A stretch of 17,485 nucleotides of DNA from Spirochaetales bacterium (GCA_022784805.1 JALFYG010000197.1:1-17485), one strand, 5' to 3'; positions 6,495 through 14,374 are shown, numbered from the stretch's first letter. The notes: generated by a model not told the origin, from the letters alone. Translations and numbers: made by a program.

Positions 6495-7838
6495 ATGGTC
6501 ATCTTAACCTTGAACTGCGGAAGTTCATCCGCTAAATATCAGGTCTATGATTGGGACAACAAGGATGTCCTTACAGTCGGTGTTGTAGAACGCATCGGCC
6601 AGGAATACTCGACAATCGAACAGAAGTCTCGTGGCAAAGAGGAGTTCAACGACAAGTTCGTCTCTCCGACCCATGCTGAAGCCATCGACTACATTCTGAA
6701 GATGCTTCAGGATCCAACATATGGATGCATCAAGGATCTCTCTGAAATCGGAGCTGTTGGTCATAGAGTTCTCCATGGTGGAGAGATGTTCAAGAAGTCC
6801 ACACTCGTTACAGACGAAGTTGTAGAGCAGCTTAAGACTCTCATCCCACTTGGACCATTACATATGCCAGGTAACATCATGGGTATCGAGTGTGCTAGAA
6901 AGCTTATGCCAAATGTTCCACAGGCAATCGTTTTGGATACAGCTTGGCATCAGACAATGCCTAGAGAGGCATTCATGTATGCTGTTCCTTATGAATGGTA
7001 TGAAAAGTATAACGTTCGTCGCTATGGCTTCCACGGAACAAGCCACCTCTACTGTGCTAAGAGAGCTGCTGTTCTTCTTGGAAAAGAGAACAAAGATACT
7101 AACGTCATCATCCTCCACATCGGTAACGGTGCATCAGCTTGTGCTGTAAAGAATGGTATCTGTATCGACACATCAATGGGTCTTACTCCACTTGAGGGTC
7201 TCGTAATGGGAACAAGAAGTGGCGACATCGATCCAGCTATCATCCCATATATCTGTGAGAATGCTGGTTACACAGTAAAGGAAATGGATACTATCCTCAA
7301 CAAGAAGTCCGGTCTAGTCGGTCTCTGTGGAAAGAGTGACAGAAGAGACGTTTCCCTCATGGCTCAGGATGGAGATGAGAAGGCTCAGCTCTGTGTTGAC
7401 CTCGAATGCCATAGAATCAAGAAGTACATCGGTGCTTATGCTGCACTTCTTGGAAGAGTCGATGCCATTGTCTTCACAGCAGGTGTCGGTGAAATGGGTG
7501 AAAACGTCAGACTTGGTTCTTGCCAGGGCCTCGAAAGCCTCGGAATCAAGATTGATCCAGAGAAGAACGATCTCTCACACTGCAGAAATGCTGAGACTGT
7601 CATCAGCGCTGATGATTCTCCTGTCAAGATTTTCGTCATCCCAACAGATGAAGAGCTCGTAATGACAGAAGATGCTTATGCTCTCATGAAGGGAACATAT
7701 GATGTCCATACTAACTTCCACTACTCTTTCGAAGATCCTAACTATGTAAACAAGGCAAGAGAAAGAGGACTTGTGAAGAATCTTGAGAAGAAGCCAGCTA
7801 TCAAGAATATCATCGCAGTTCCGCCAAAGAAGAACTAA
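6495..7838 (+). CDS. ackA: Acetate kinase with a C-terminal extension
   Basis: Acetate kinase interconverts acetyl phosphate and ADP with acetate and ATP in the cytoplasm, the energy-yielding end of acetate fermentation. Signatures in order: L-N-C-G-S-S-S-A-K-Y (6-15, with N7), G-H-R-V-L-H-G-G (89-96, R91), catalytic aspartate D148 in L-D-T-A-W-H-Q, G-F-H-G-T-S-H (178-184, H180), H-I-G-N-G-A-S (208-214), R241 in G-T-R-S-G-D, and T-A-G-V-G-E-M-G-E-N-V-R (328-339). The conserved acidic end motif T-D-E-E (384-387) is present. At 447 residues it is longer than the usual 400 or so; about 44 residues after position 403 form a lysine-rich tail beyond the normal end. AGGAGA lies five bases before the ATG. 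Codon choice (many AAG, ATC, CTC, TTC) looks like that of a highly expressed gene. No pta gene is adjacent in the window. Confidence 0.97.
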   Translation: MVILTLNCGSSSAKYQVYDWDNKDVLTVGVVERIGQEYSTIEQKSRGKEEFNDKFVSPTHAEAIDYILKMLQDPTYGCIKDLSEIGAVGHRVLHGGEMFKKSTLVTDEVVEQLKTLIPLGPLHMPGNIMGIECARKLMPNVPQAIVLDTAWHQTMPREAFMYAVPYEWYEKYNVRRYGFHGTSHLYCAKRAAVLLGKENKDTNVIILHIGNGASACAVKNGICIDTSMGLTPLEGLVMGTRSGDIDPAIIPYICENAGYTVKEMDTILNKKSGLVGLCGKSDRRDVSLMAQDGDEKAQLCVDLECHRIKKYIGAYAALLGRVDAIVFTAGVGEMGENVRLGSCQGLESLGIKIDPEKNDLSHCRNAETVISADDSPVKIFVIPTDEELVMTEDAYALMKGTYDVHTNFHYSFEDPNYVNKARERGLVKNLEKKPAIKNIIAVPPKKN

Positions 7839-7844
7839 GATTCG

Positions 7845-7870
7845 CGGGAGGTTTATCCTCCCGTTTTCTT
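7845..7870 (+). terminator. Rho-independent terminator of ackA
   Basis: CGGGAGG (7845-7851) and CCTCCCG (7857-7863) form a perfect seven-base-pair GC-rich stem with loop TTTAT, followed by TTTTCTTT. It starts six bases after the ackA stop codon. Confidence 0.93.
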
Positions 7871-7902
7871 TACCCCTATTAATATATTATTTTTTTATTT
7901 TC

Positions 7903-7918
7903 ATTCCTATATAGGAAT
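7903..7918. repeat. Perfect 16-base palindrome between ackA and recQ
   Basis: ATTCCTATATAGGAAT is its own reverse complement. It lies 60 bases before the recQ start in a very AT-rich gap and is followed by TTTTATATTTC. It could be an operator for recQ-galK, or a second, weak terminator hairpin for ackA (six-base stem, ATAT loop). Confidence 0.55.
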
Positions 7919-7978
7919 TTTATATTTCTATATATTTATTATTTTACTCATTTTCTTTTGTTTTTCTGTTTATTTAAT

Positions 7979-9397
7979 ATGGACCAAATAGAGCTAAGAA
8001 AAGAGTTAAAAGAAAAACTAGGCATCACATACCTTCTTCCCCATCAGGAATTAGTCATCACCCATATAGCTGCAAACGAAGAGAACAATAAAGAAACAAA
8101 ATTGTTGGCTGTACTTCCTACCGGTAGCGGAAAATCCATATGCTTTATGGCTCCTCTTATATTTATTAAAGGTATCGTCATCTGCATATATCCCCTCCTC
8201 TCCTTAATGGCGGACCAAGAAAGAAGAATGAAAGTAATGAATATTCCGACTCTTGTCCTGAAAGGAGGCATGGACAGAGGTGAAAAGGAAGAAAGGATCA
8301 GAGCGCTCATTGCCGGTGAATACAAAGTCATCATCACCAATATGGAAATGCTTCTGTCTCTGACAAAGAATAAAGGAAACCAAGAACTATGGAGAATGGT
8401 TTCAACAATAGTAATTGATGAAGTACACACTTCCGTCAGCTGGGGAGATAGCTTTCGCCCCAGCTATAAAGAATTACCTGATGTCTTAAAGATTATTAAG
8501 CCTCGTCATATCTTGGCTTTCACAGCCACACTGGATGAAAAGATGTACTCCACCATTCTTCAGCGTGTCTTTCTGGACACAAAGCCTTACATAGTGAAAG
8601 CATCTTCCGACAGAAATAACATTTTCTACCATGCCATTCATACCTTAAAGATGGAAGACGACCTTATTTTTATTTTGAGACATAAGGAATATAGACCCGC
8701 TGTTGTCTTCTGCCCAACGAGAGAGGAAACGGAGAGAGTTGCCATATATCTTTTAAAGAAAGGAATAAAGTGCCTCTTCTATCATGCTGGTATGGACAAG
8801 GAGACAAGAAAGAGAATTGAAGATGAGTTTTCACTTTCCAACACAGGAGTCCTCGCGGCAACAACGGCTTATGGAATGGGAGTAGACAAGAAAAACATAA
8901 GAAGTGTCATCCATATCTCTCTCCCACAGAAAGCAGATGAGTTTCTACAGGAAGCAGGAAGAGCTGGAAGAGATGGGGCGGAGGCACACTCTTTTGTCCT
9001 CTGGAAAAGTAAAGACAAGGGAGATCTGAAGGAAGTATTCGCTTCGGGTAAGTGCATAAGGACAGCCCTACTAAAGAAGATGGGAGAAGAGACAGAACAT
9101 GATGAATGCGCATTCTGCTCTTCCTGTACTCCAGACGGCTTTGTCCCCTCCGGGGAGAAAGAGATACTCAAAGAGATGAATAGACATCTATTGAGACGAA
9201 GAGCTGGAGTAATAAAGAGATTGAGAAAGAAAAGCATTTTTAATCCCTTTCCTCAGCTCTCCAAATGGTCATATAAAGAGGTAGATAATGGGATAGAAGA
9301 GCTCAAGGCATCTGGTTATATAAAAGACAAAGGAAACATTCTTATACTAACTAAAAGAGGGAAAAAAAGACTTTTACAACTTGCTGGGAGAACTTAG
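7979..9397 (+). CDS. recQ: RecQ family ATP-dependent DNA helicase
   Basis: This 472-residue superfamily 2 helicase unwinds DNA 3' to 5' in repair and recombination. In order: motif 0 glutamine Q23, Walker A T-G-S-G-K-S (48-53), motif Ia with P-L-L-S-L-M-x-D-Q (72-80), D-E-V-H box (147-150), the RecQ aromatic-rich loop S-W-G-D-S-F-R-P-S-Y (154-163, usually Q-W-G-H-D-F-R-P-E-Y), F-T-A-T (181-184), Y-H-A-G-M (268-272), A-T-x-A-[YF]-G-M-G-[VI]-D-K (294-304) and Q-E-x-G-R-A-G-R-D-G (324-333). The four zinc cysteines of the RecQ-Ct domain are C359, C377, C380 and C383. After these only about 90 residues remain, ending in a K-x-x-x-L-x-L-T-x-[RK]-G pattern that may be a short winged helix; no HRDC domain is present. 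The start is the ATG at 7979; a TTG 21 bases upstream would only add a low-complexity lead. No SD is seen. Confidence 0.92.
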   Translation: MDQIELRKELKEKLGITYLLPHQELVITHIAANEENNKETKLLAVLPTGSGKSICFMAPLIFIKGIVICIYPLLSLMADQERRMKVMNIPTLVLKGGMDRGEKEERIRALIAGEYKVIITNMEMLLSLTKNKGNQELWRMVSTIVIDEVHTSVSWGDSFRPSYKELPDVLKIIKPRHILAFTATLDEKMYSTILQRVFLDTKPYIVKASSDRNNIFYHAIHTLKMEDDLIFILRHKEYRPAVVFCPTREETERVAIYLLKKGIKCLFYHAGMDKETRKRIEDEFSLSNTGVLAATTAYGMGVDKKNIRSVIHISLPQKADEFLQEAGRAGRDGAEAHSFVLWKSKDKGDLKEVFASGKCIRTALLKKMGEETEHDECAFCSSCTPDGFVPSGEKEILKEMNRHLLRRRAGVIKRLRKKSIFNPFPQLSKWSYKEVDNGIEELKASGYIKDKGNILILTKRGKKRLLQLAGRT

Positions 9398-9400
9398 AAT
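9373..9400 (+). promoter_or_regulatory. Putative leaderless promoter of galK
   Basis: TTTACA (9373-9378, five of six -35 matches) and TAGAAT (9395-9400, five of six -10 matches) are 16 bases apart, and six bases separate the -10 from the galK ATG. Transcription would then start at or next to the A of the start codon. There is no SD before galK, which supports this reading. The -10 overlaps the recQ stop codon. Confidence 0.5.
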
Positions 9401-9406
9401 ATACCT

Positions 9407-10657
9407 ATGATTTCAACTCTCAGACAAAAATATACAGTCCTTTATGGAAAGGATGTTAACGCAGAAGAAATGGACAAGAGATTTATATCTCTTGTTGAGA
9501 ATCACAAATCTCTATTTGGAAAAGATAACCCAATGATCTTCTCCGCTGCAGGAAGAACAGAGATAGCAGGTAACCATACAGACCACAACCTTGGACTTGT
9601 CATCGGTGCCGCAATCAATCTTGACACTATTGCTTCAGCCTCAAAAAGAGATGACATGATCATCAACTTCCATAGTGAAGGTTTTCCTAAGTGCACAATT
9701 GATCTCTCAGACTTAGAGATTAAGGAAGATGAAATAAACACAACAGCATCCCTCCTGAGAGGAATAGCAAGAGCATTCATGGACAGAGGTGTGGAGATTG
9801 GTGGCTGGGACGCCAACGTCACATCTAAGGTATTGAGAGGCTCAGGACTAAGTTCTTCTGCGTCTGTAGAAGTACTTATAGCTGAGATATTCAACGCCCT
9901 CTATGCAGGCGACTCTATTTCATCTGTAGAGCTTGCGAAAATCGGACAGTATGCAGAGAACGTATATTTTGGTAAGCCATCAGGACTTTTGGATCAGCTT
10001 TCCTGTGCCTATGGCGGAATAGTTGGAATAGACTTCGAGAATAAGACTGAGCCTAAAGTCGAATCCCTCTCCTTCGACTTCTCAGACTTTGACTTGGATA
10101 TGGTAATCACAGATACAAGAGGCTGCCATGCTGATTTGACAGATGAGTATGCTGCAGTTCCTCCTGAGATGAGGGAGATCGCTCACTTCTATGGAAAAGA
10201 AAACCTAAGGGAAGTAGATTTCAACGCATTTATCAAAGACATAGCACAAATAAGGGAAAAGGTTAAAAACGACAGAGCAATCCTCCGCGCTTATCACTTC
10301 TTCAAAGAGAATGAAAGAGTAAGGTACATGCTGAAAGAACTAAAGGAAGGAGACGTAGATACTTTCTTATATAACGTCACAGAAAGCGGAAACTCCTCCT
10401 TCAGATTCCTTCAGAATGTCTATCCTGCATCATGCCCAAAGGAACAGGGCGTAGCTCTAGCCATTGCCTTGAGCGAAGATATCCTGGACGGAGAAGGTGC
10501 TGTAAGAGTCCACGGCGGTGGATTTGCCGGCACTATCCAGGCTTATGTTCCAAAGAGACTATTGAAACGATATATTGAAAGAATGGAAAGCCTATTTGGA
10601 GAGGGCTGCACAACAGTCATCGCCATCAGAAGTCTTCCTGTAGCGAGAATCTATTAA
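9407..10657 (+). CDS. galK: Galactokinase
   Basis: Galactokinase makes galactose 1-phosphate from galactose and ATP, the first step of the Leloir pathway in the cytoplasm. This 416-residue GHMP kinase shows all three family motifs: G-R-T-E-I-A-G-N-H-T-D-H-N (49-61, the galactokinase signature in its A-G-N-H-T-D-H form), L-R-G-S-G-L-S-S-S-A-S (143-153, ATP-binding loop) and V-H-G-G-G-F-A-G-T-I-Q-A (third motif near the C-terminus). D196 in G-L-L-D-Q is the expected catalytic base. It is somewhat longer than the E. coli type, mostly at the N-terminus (about 40 residues before F-S-A-A-G-R). It lies 9 bases after recQ and may be read through from recQ as well as from its own promoter. galT, galE and a sugar transporter are not in the window. 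Confidence 0.95.
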   Translation: MISTLRQKYTVLYGKDVNAEEMDKRFISLVENHKSLFGKDNPMIFSAAGRTEIAGNHTDHNLGLVIGAAINLDTIASASKRDDMIINFHSEGFPKCTIDLSDLEIKEDEINTTASLLRGIARAFMDRGVEIGGWDANVTSKVLRGSGLSSSASVEVLIAEIFNALYAGDSISSVELAKIGQYAENVYFGKPSGLLDQLSCAYGGIVGIDFENKTEPKVESLSFDFSDFDLDMVITDTRGCHADLTDEYAAVPPEMREIAHFYGKENLREVDFNAFIKDIAQIREKVKNDRAILRAYHFFKENERVRYMLKELKEGDVDTFLYNVTESGNSSFRFLQNVYPASCPKEQGVALAIALSEDILDGEGAVRVHGGGFAGTIQAYVPKRLLKRYIERMESLFGEGCTTVIAIRSLPVARIY

Positions 10658-10674
10658 GCACTCAATGAAGAGTC

Positions 10675-10707
10675 AAATGCGGAAAGGTCACCCTCTCCGC
10701 ATTTTTT
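10675..10707 (+). terminator. Rho-independent terminator of galK, shared with the convergent GH4 gene
   Basis: AAATGCGGA (10675-10683) pairs with TCCGCATTT (10696-10704), helped by an inner AGG/CCT pairing, and ends in a run of T (10702-10707). On the minus strand the same hairpin is followed by TTTGACTCTT, so it could also stop transcription from the GH4 gene, less well. Confidence 0.88.
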
Positions 10708-10712
10708 GTTTC

Positions 10713-12056
10713 TTATACTCTATAGGCTGAAGCTATAAGCATTTTATCAAAGAGCTCTTTTGCCTTGTCTCGGTTAAGAGTCATCAAAGGATCAGACAAG
10801 AAAGCAGCAAACAATAGCTTTTCATCGTTATTCCATATTGCTTCAAGCGTCATTTCTTGGATATCAGACACTCGTCTCACCATATTCTGTACAGCAAGAG
10901 GTGGATCCTTAGCCACTATGGGGCGAATTGAATTATTTGATATGTATCCGTTTGATTCCACGATTCTTCCCTTTGGAAGGTAAGAAATCTGTCCCTCGTT
11001 AGGCCTGTTGATATTAGTGTAGAGAGTTCTTTCACCCATAAGGGAACACATGATGTCGACACCCTCTTCGTCGGAGAGAGTAGCCTTAAGCTCTTCTTCA
11101 CTAAACACCTTGGCTTTCTTTCTCTTATCTTCCTCAACTCTCCACCAATATGGAGTACGTACCACGCCATACTTCCATAGCTCTTCGTCAGAAGTAAGAT
11201 AGAAAGGAACGAACTCAGATAGGTGTCTGTCTCCTGCTGCCCCTAGGGCTCCAAAGTCTCTTAAAAGGGAGAGTGCGATAATATGGTCAGAATCAAACCA
11301 CTTCTTCTCTTCAACTCTCTTCTTGGCGACCTCTGTCAAATCCTTATAAGTATCCTTGTCTTCTGCAAGAGCTCTTATGCGAGGCATCAAGTCTATGCCA
11401 TTCCAAGTTGCACCGGTGACCCAAGTAAAGTGATTGACACCTGTAATGTCGACTTTGATTTCTCTCCTGTCAGGAACAGAGACGTTGAACCATTCAGATA
11501 CCTTCTCTGCAATGAAAGTCTCTGTATGAAATACTTCATGGCAACATCCAAGGGCTTTTATCTCAGGAAATGCTTTATAAAGAGCAGCCGTACAGAGAGT
11601 CATAGGATTTGTGTAGTTTATAACCCAAGCGTTTGGGCATACTTTCTTTATTGCCTGGGCAAAGCCAAAGAAGAAAGGAAGAGCACGACGGGCTCTCATG
11701 ATTCCTCCTGGCCCTGTAGTGTCTCCGACACTCTGCTTTATTCCATACTCCTCTGGAAGCAGCAGGTCACCCTTTCTGCACTCTATATTTCCTGGCTCAA
11801 TTGAGATGATCACTAAGTCTACTCCCTCAAGAGCCTTCTCCAGGTTATCTTCAGCGATGATATCAAATCTACCTTCGCTGTCGTTGACGTGGAAAATTTC
11901 TTTTCCCACTGCAACATTGTTCATTGCTGCATTATGGTCTATATCATGAAGAACAACGGTTCCATGTGTATTCCTGTTGTAAGCCAAGTCTTTAAGGAAC
12001 TGGATGGCCCAAAGCCTGCTTCCGCCCCCTATGATACAAATACGTGTTTCTTTCAT
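10713..12056 (-). CDS. GH4 family NAD- and Mn-dependent glycosidase with CHEV motif, predicted alpha-galacturonidase (LplD type)
   Basis: This 447-residue protein is a glycoside hydrolase family 4 enzyme, which cleaves by an oxidation-elimination route needing NAD+ and a divalent metal. Visible are the dinucleotide loop I-I-G-G-G-S (8-13), I-x-x-E-P-G-N (85-90), G-D-T-T-G-P-G-G (111-118), N-Y-T-N-P-M (147-152), and the metal-site motif C172-H173-E174-V175 with a second ligand H209 in G-V-N-H-F. In this family the four-residue motif sorts substrates: CHSV for alpha-galactosidases, CNVP and CDMP for 6-phosphoglycosidases, CHEV for alpha-galacturonidases. So galacturonides, probably from pectin, are the predicted substrate. 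The start is the ATG at 12054-12056 because AAGGAT lies eight bases upstream; a longer form by seven residues has no such site. No signal peptide is seen, so it acts in the cytoplasm. galK converges on it, which alone would have suggested alpha-galactosidase. Confidence 0.87.
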   Translation of the reverse strand: MKETRICIIGGGSRLWAIQFLKDLAYNRNTHGTVVLHDIDHNAAMNNVAVGKEIFHVNDSEGRFDIIAEDNLEKALEGVDLVIISIEPGNIECRKGDLLLPEEYGIKQSVGDTTGPGGIMRARRALPFFFGFAQAIKKVCPNAWVINYTNPMTLCTAALYKAFPEIKALGCCHEVFHTETFIAEKVSEWFNVSVPDRREIKVDITGVNHFTWVTGATWNGIDLMPRIRALAEDKDTYKDLTEVAKKRVEEKKWFDSDHIIALSLLRDFGALGAAGDRHLSEFVPFYLTSDEELWKYGVVRTPYWWRVEEDKRKKAKVFSEEELKATLSDEEGVDIMCSLMGERTLYTNINRPNEGQISYLPKGRIVESNGYISNNSIRPIVAKDPPLAVQNMVRRVSDIQEMTLEAIWNNDEKLLFAAFLSDPLMTLNRDKAKELFDKMLIASAYRV

Positions 12057-12147
12057 TTTGTATATCCTTATCTTCATTTTAGTATGGAATACAAATTAAA
12101 TCATCGTCATTTCTCTATTATCTATGTTTTCTACTTTTCTTTTCCTA

Positions 12148-12176
12148 TTGCCTTAAACCAAGATGAAAACTATCCT
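12148..12176 (+). promoter_or_regulatory. Putative leaderless promoter of the amidohydrolase gene
   Basis: TTGCCT (12148-12153) and TATCCT (12171-12176) are 17 bases apart, each with four of six consensus matches, and six bases lie between the -10 and the ATG at 12183. No SD precedes that ATG. The spacing is the same as at galK. The 126-base gap also must hold the promoter of the divergent GH4 gene, where a TAAAAT (minus, about 12068-12073) is a possible -10. Confidence 0.45.
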
Positions 12177-12182
12177 CAAATT

Positions 12183-13076
12183 ATGATTATTGATGCCCAT
12201 GCACATATATTTTCCACTCTGTCTGGCTTTGGAGCCGATGGAGAGCTGAAGCCCCTCTCCAATGGCAAGGCCATTTGGAGTACAGGAGAAGTCATCCAAC
12301 TTCTTCCTGAAGAATATGAGAAGACAGAGTTTAGTATTTCGTCCTTACTATCATTGATGGACAAGAATAACATCGATAAAGCTGTCTTATTGCAAGGAGG
12401 CTTTCTTGGCTTTGATAACCATGGTGTATGGGAAGGAGTCGAGAAGCATAGAGACAGGATTAGAGGAGCCTTTACAGTAGACCCATTCTGCAGAAATGTA
12501 GACAAAATACTCGGTAATCTTCTTTCAAAGGACATCGACACCTTCAAGTTCGAAGTATCCACAGGATGTGGACTAATGGGAATACACCATAGTTTCCCTC
12601 TCGACGGAGATATGATGTACGCTATCTATAAGCGTCTCTATACCAAAGTCAAAACCCTTGCCTTTGACCTAGGATCCCCAGGAGACGATAGCCATCAAGT
12701 GGATGCCATCAGAAGAATAGCAGAGGACTTTCCGTCATTTAATATTGTTGTATGTCACCTGTCCTCTCCTAGAAGGAACCAGGATGATAACTTAAAGAGA
12801 GAATTAGATACTCTCTCCTTATCAAACATTTATTTCGATACCGCAGCCCTATGGTGGAAGACAAGACCAGAGGAGTACCCCTTCGGAATAGCTCGTAGAT
12901 ATCTTGAGTATGCAAGAAATATTGTAGGAGCAGAGCATCTGATGTGGGGAAGCGATGTTCCATCAACACTGGTTCGTGTTCCTCTCTCAAAGCAGCTCGA
13001 TTATAGTGACGGAATATTCTCAGAAAGAGAAAGTGAGTGGTACTACTATAAAACAGCAGAGAAAGTCTACTTCTGA
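12183..13076 (+). CDS. Amidohydrolase family (Amidohydro_2-like) metal-dependent hydrolase
   Basis: This 297-residue protein looks like a TIM-barrel metal hydrolase of the amidohydrolase-2 group, whose members include lactonases and decarboxylases. The N-terminal metal motif is D4-A-H6-A-H8. H192 in V-V-C-H-L-S-S-P and D258 in L-M-W-G-S-D-V-P fit the later metal and catalytic positions, the latter typical of the group. The open frame runs much further upstream, but homology-like sequence begins exactly at M-I-I-D-A-H-A-H, so that ATG is chosen. The substrate cannot be named. Being divergent from a predicted alpha-galacturonidase, a sugar-acid lactone or related uronate product is a reasonable guess, but only a guess. 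The last 10 bases overlap the 3' end of the convergent histidine kinase gene. There is no signal peptide. Confidence 0.82.
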   Translation: MIIDAHAHIFSTLSGFGADGELKPLSNGKAIWSTGEVIQLLPEEYEKTEFSISSLLSLMDKNNIDKAVLLQGGFLGFDNHGVWEGVEKHRDRIRGAFTVDPFCRNVDKILGNLLSKDIDTFKFEVSTGCGLMGIHHSFPLDGDMMYAIYKRLYTKVKTLAFDLGSPGDDSHQVDAIRRIAEDFPSFNIVVCHLSSPRRNQDDNLKRELDTLSLSNIYFDTAALWWKTRPEEYPFGIARRYLEYARNIVGAEHLMWGSDVPSTLVRVPLSKQLDYSDGIFSERESEWYYYKTAEKVYF

Positions 13077-14368
13077 CGCTTAGGAATAAGCATTACAGCC
13101 TTTGTACCCACATTAGGAGTGCTTGTTATTACAAGCTCTCCATTACACATGGTGTGTAACCTCATTCTTGTATTTCTTAGTCCAACATGGTCGTTGGAGA
13201 ACTTCTTGTCTGTATCGAAACCGACGCCGTTATCTTCACAGACAACCATAAAGAAGTCTGAATCTTCCGTAGTCCTGATCTTTACGTATCCATTCTCTTC
13301 TTTTGGTGATATTCCGTGCTTTACGGCATTCTCTACAAGAATCTGCAGCGAGAGAGGAGGAAGAAGGAAGTCCACGCAATTTATGTCATACTCGACACTG
13401 ATGTGGTCCTGGAATCTAAGTTTCTCTATATAGAGATAGTTCTCGACGTGATGGAGCTCTTCTGTGAAGCTGACGCATCTTACGTTCTCAAGGCTGGTCA
13501 TGTTCTCCCTTAGGTAATCTGCAAAGTGGTCAATGGCCTCAACTGCAGTATTAGGGGACCTTGTGATGAGAGATCTGATGATATTGAGAGTATTAAACAA
13601 GAAGTGAGGCTTAATCTGGCTAAGCATTACCTTTACTTTCTCCCCTTCAAGCTCTGCCTTTGCCGCCTCTTTCTCTGCTTCTGCATCTGTGATTCTCTCT
13701 TTCTGGACATTAATGTAAATCATGAGGACTCCCAAGAAGGAGAATGCCGGGGCAAAATACATTCCAAAGAAAATCTGCTCGGAAAGGAGACCTAAGACAG
13801 GAAGGATACAAAATCCAAATAGATAAAGGATATGTTTTTTGTGTTTCTTATCCTCAGTGCGTCTGTAGTCCATAACCATAAGGATTATAAACCAAATAAT
13901 GTATGTAAGAGAGAAGATTGTATTTATCCAGTAGTAGTCTCCCCTTGTATAGACACCATCAACATAGGAGAAGAATATTCCTGTATTGAAGTTGATTATA
14001 AGACAAACAAAGGAAAGTAGAGTTGGGAATGATGAACAGAAGAAAAAGGCCTTTGCCCTGCCCCGAGTATGTACCAATGAAATAAATGAATAGGCATATA
14101 TAAGCCAGATCCACCAAGAGACGTTTGGGAAGAGATAGTTACAGAAACCTGCAACAGATCCCACAAAGATTCCGAAGTTCGTCTTTACCACCATACAGAA
14201 CCAGGAAAGAAGATCTGTAAATGTTACGATGATCAATGATGCTATCATGGTATTGAATACCGGCTGCCCTACATCCTTCTTATTCCTGATGGAATTTGAT
14301 AGGACGATCAACTCGCCGATAATTGATATAAGGTCAACGGAGACCAGCATCATCACTTCTGAATACAT
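13067..14368 (-). CDS. LytS/YehU-type sensor histidine kinase, orphan
   Basis: This 433-residue membrane protein has a His_kinase plus HATPase_c layout. The N-terminal 220 residues contain about six or seven hydrophobic segments (roughly 8-25, 40-60, 66-80, 84-100, 107-125, 148-166, 180-218). A coiled coil (222-245) leads to the phospho-acceptor block L-S-Q-I-K-P-H255-F-L-F-N-T-L-N. The ATP domain has N-box L-V-E-N-A-V-K-H-G (344-352), D-N-G-V-G-F (379-384) and G-L-x-N-x-x-x-R-L (396-404). Kinases of this class normally signal to a LytTR or AraC-type response regulator encoded next door; none is present on either side. The start at 14368 is supported by a TAGTAT six bases upstream and the lack of any SD. 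The ligand is unknown. It is divergent from the second MATE gene. Confidence 0.92.
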   Translation of the reverse strand: MYSEVMMLVSVDLISIIGELIVLSNSIRNKKDVGQPVFNTMIASLIIVTFTDLLSWFCMVVKTNFGIFVGSVAGFCNYLFPNVSWWIWLIYAYSFISLVHTRGRAKAFFFCSSFPTLLSFVCLIINFNTGIFFSYVDGVYTRGDYYWINTIFSLTYIIWFIILMVMDYRRTEDKKHKKHILYLFGFCILPVLGLLSEQIFFGMYFAPAFSFLGVLMIYINVQKERITDAEAEKEAAKAELEGEKVKVMLSQIKPHFLFNTLNIIRSLITRSPNTAVEAIDHFADYLRENMTSLENVRCVSFTEELHHVENYLYIEKLRFQDHISVEYDINCVDFLLPPLSLQILVENAVKHGISPKEENGYVKIRTTEDSDFFMVVCEDNGVGFDTDKKFSNDHVGLRNTRMRLHTMCNGELVITSTPNVGTKAVMLIPKRQK

Positions 14369-14374
14369 AAAAAA

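Noticed and set aside
11283..11804. 173-codon plus-strand frame antisense to the GH4 gene
   Set aside because: The GH4 reading on the minus strand has the complete motif set. The antisense frame has none.
10713..12056. Naming the GH4 gene alpha-galactosidase (melA) from its position next to galK
   Set aside because: galK is convergent, not in the same operon, and the active-site motif is CHEV, not the CHSV of alpha-galactosidases.
11889..12182. N-terminal extension of the amidohydrolase by 98 codons
   Set aside because: The upstream codons overlap the divergent GH4 gene and read as low-complexity aromatic sequence. The family start M-I-I-D-A-H-A-H begins at 12183, just after a promoter-like pair.
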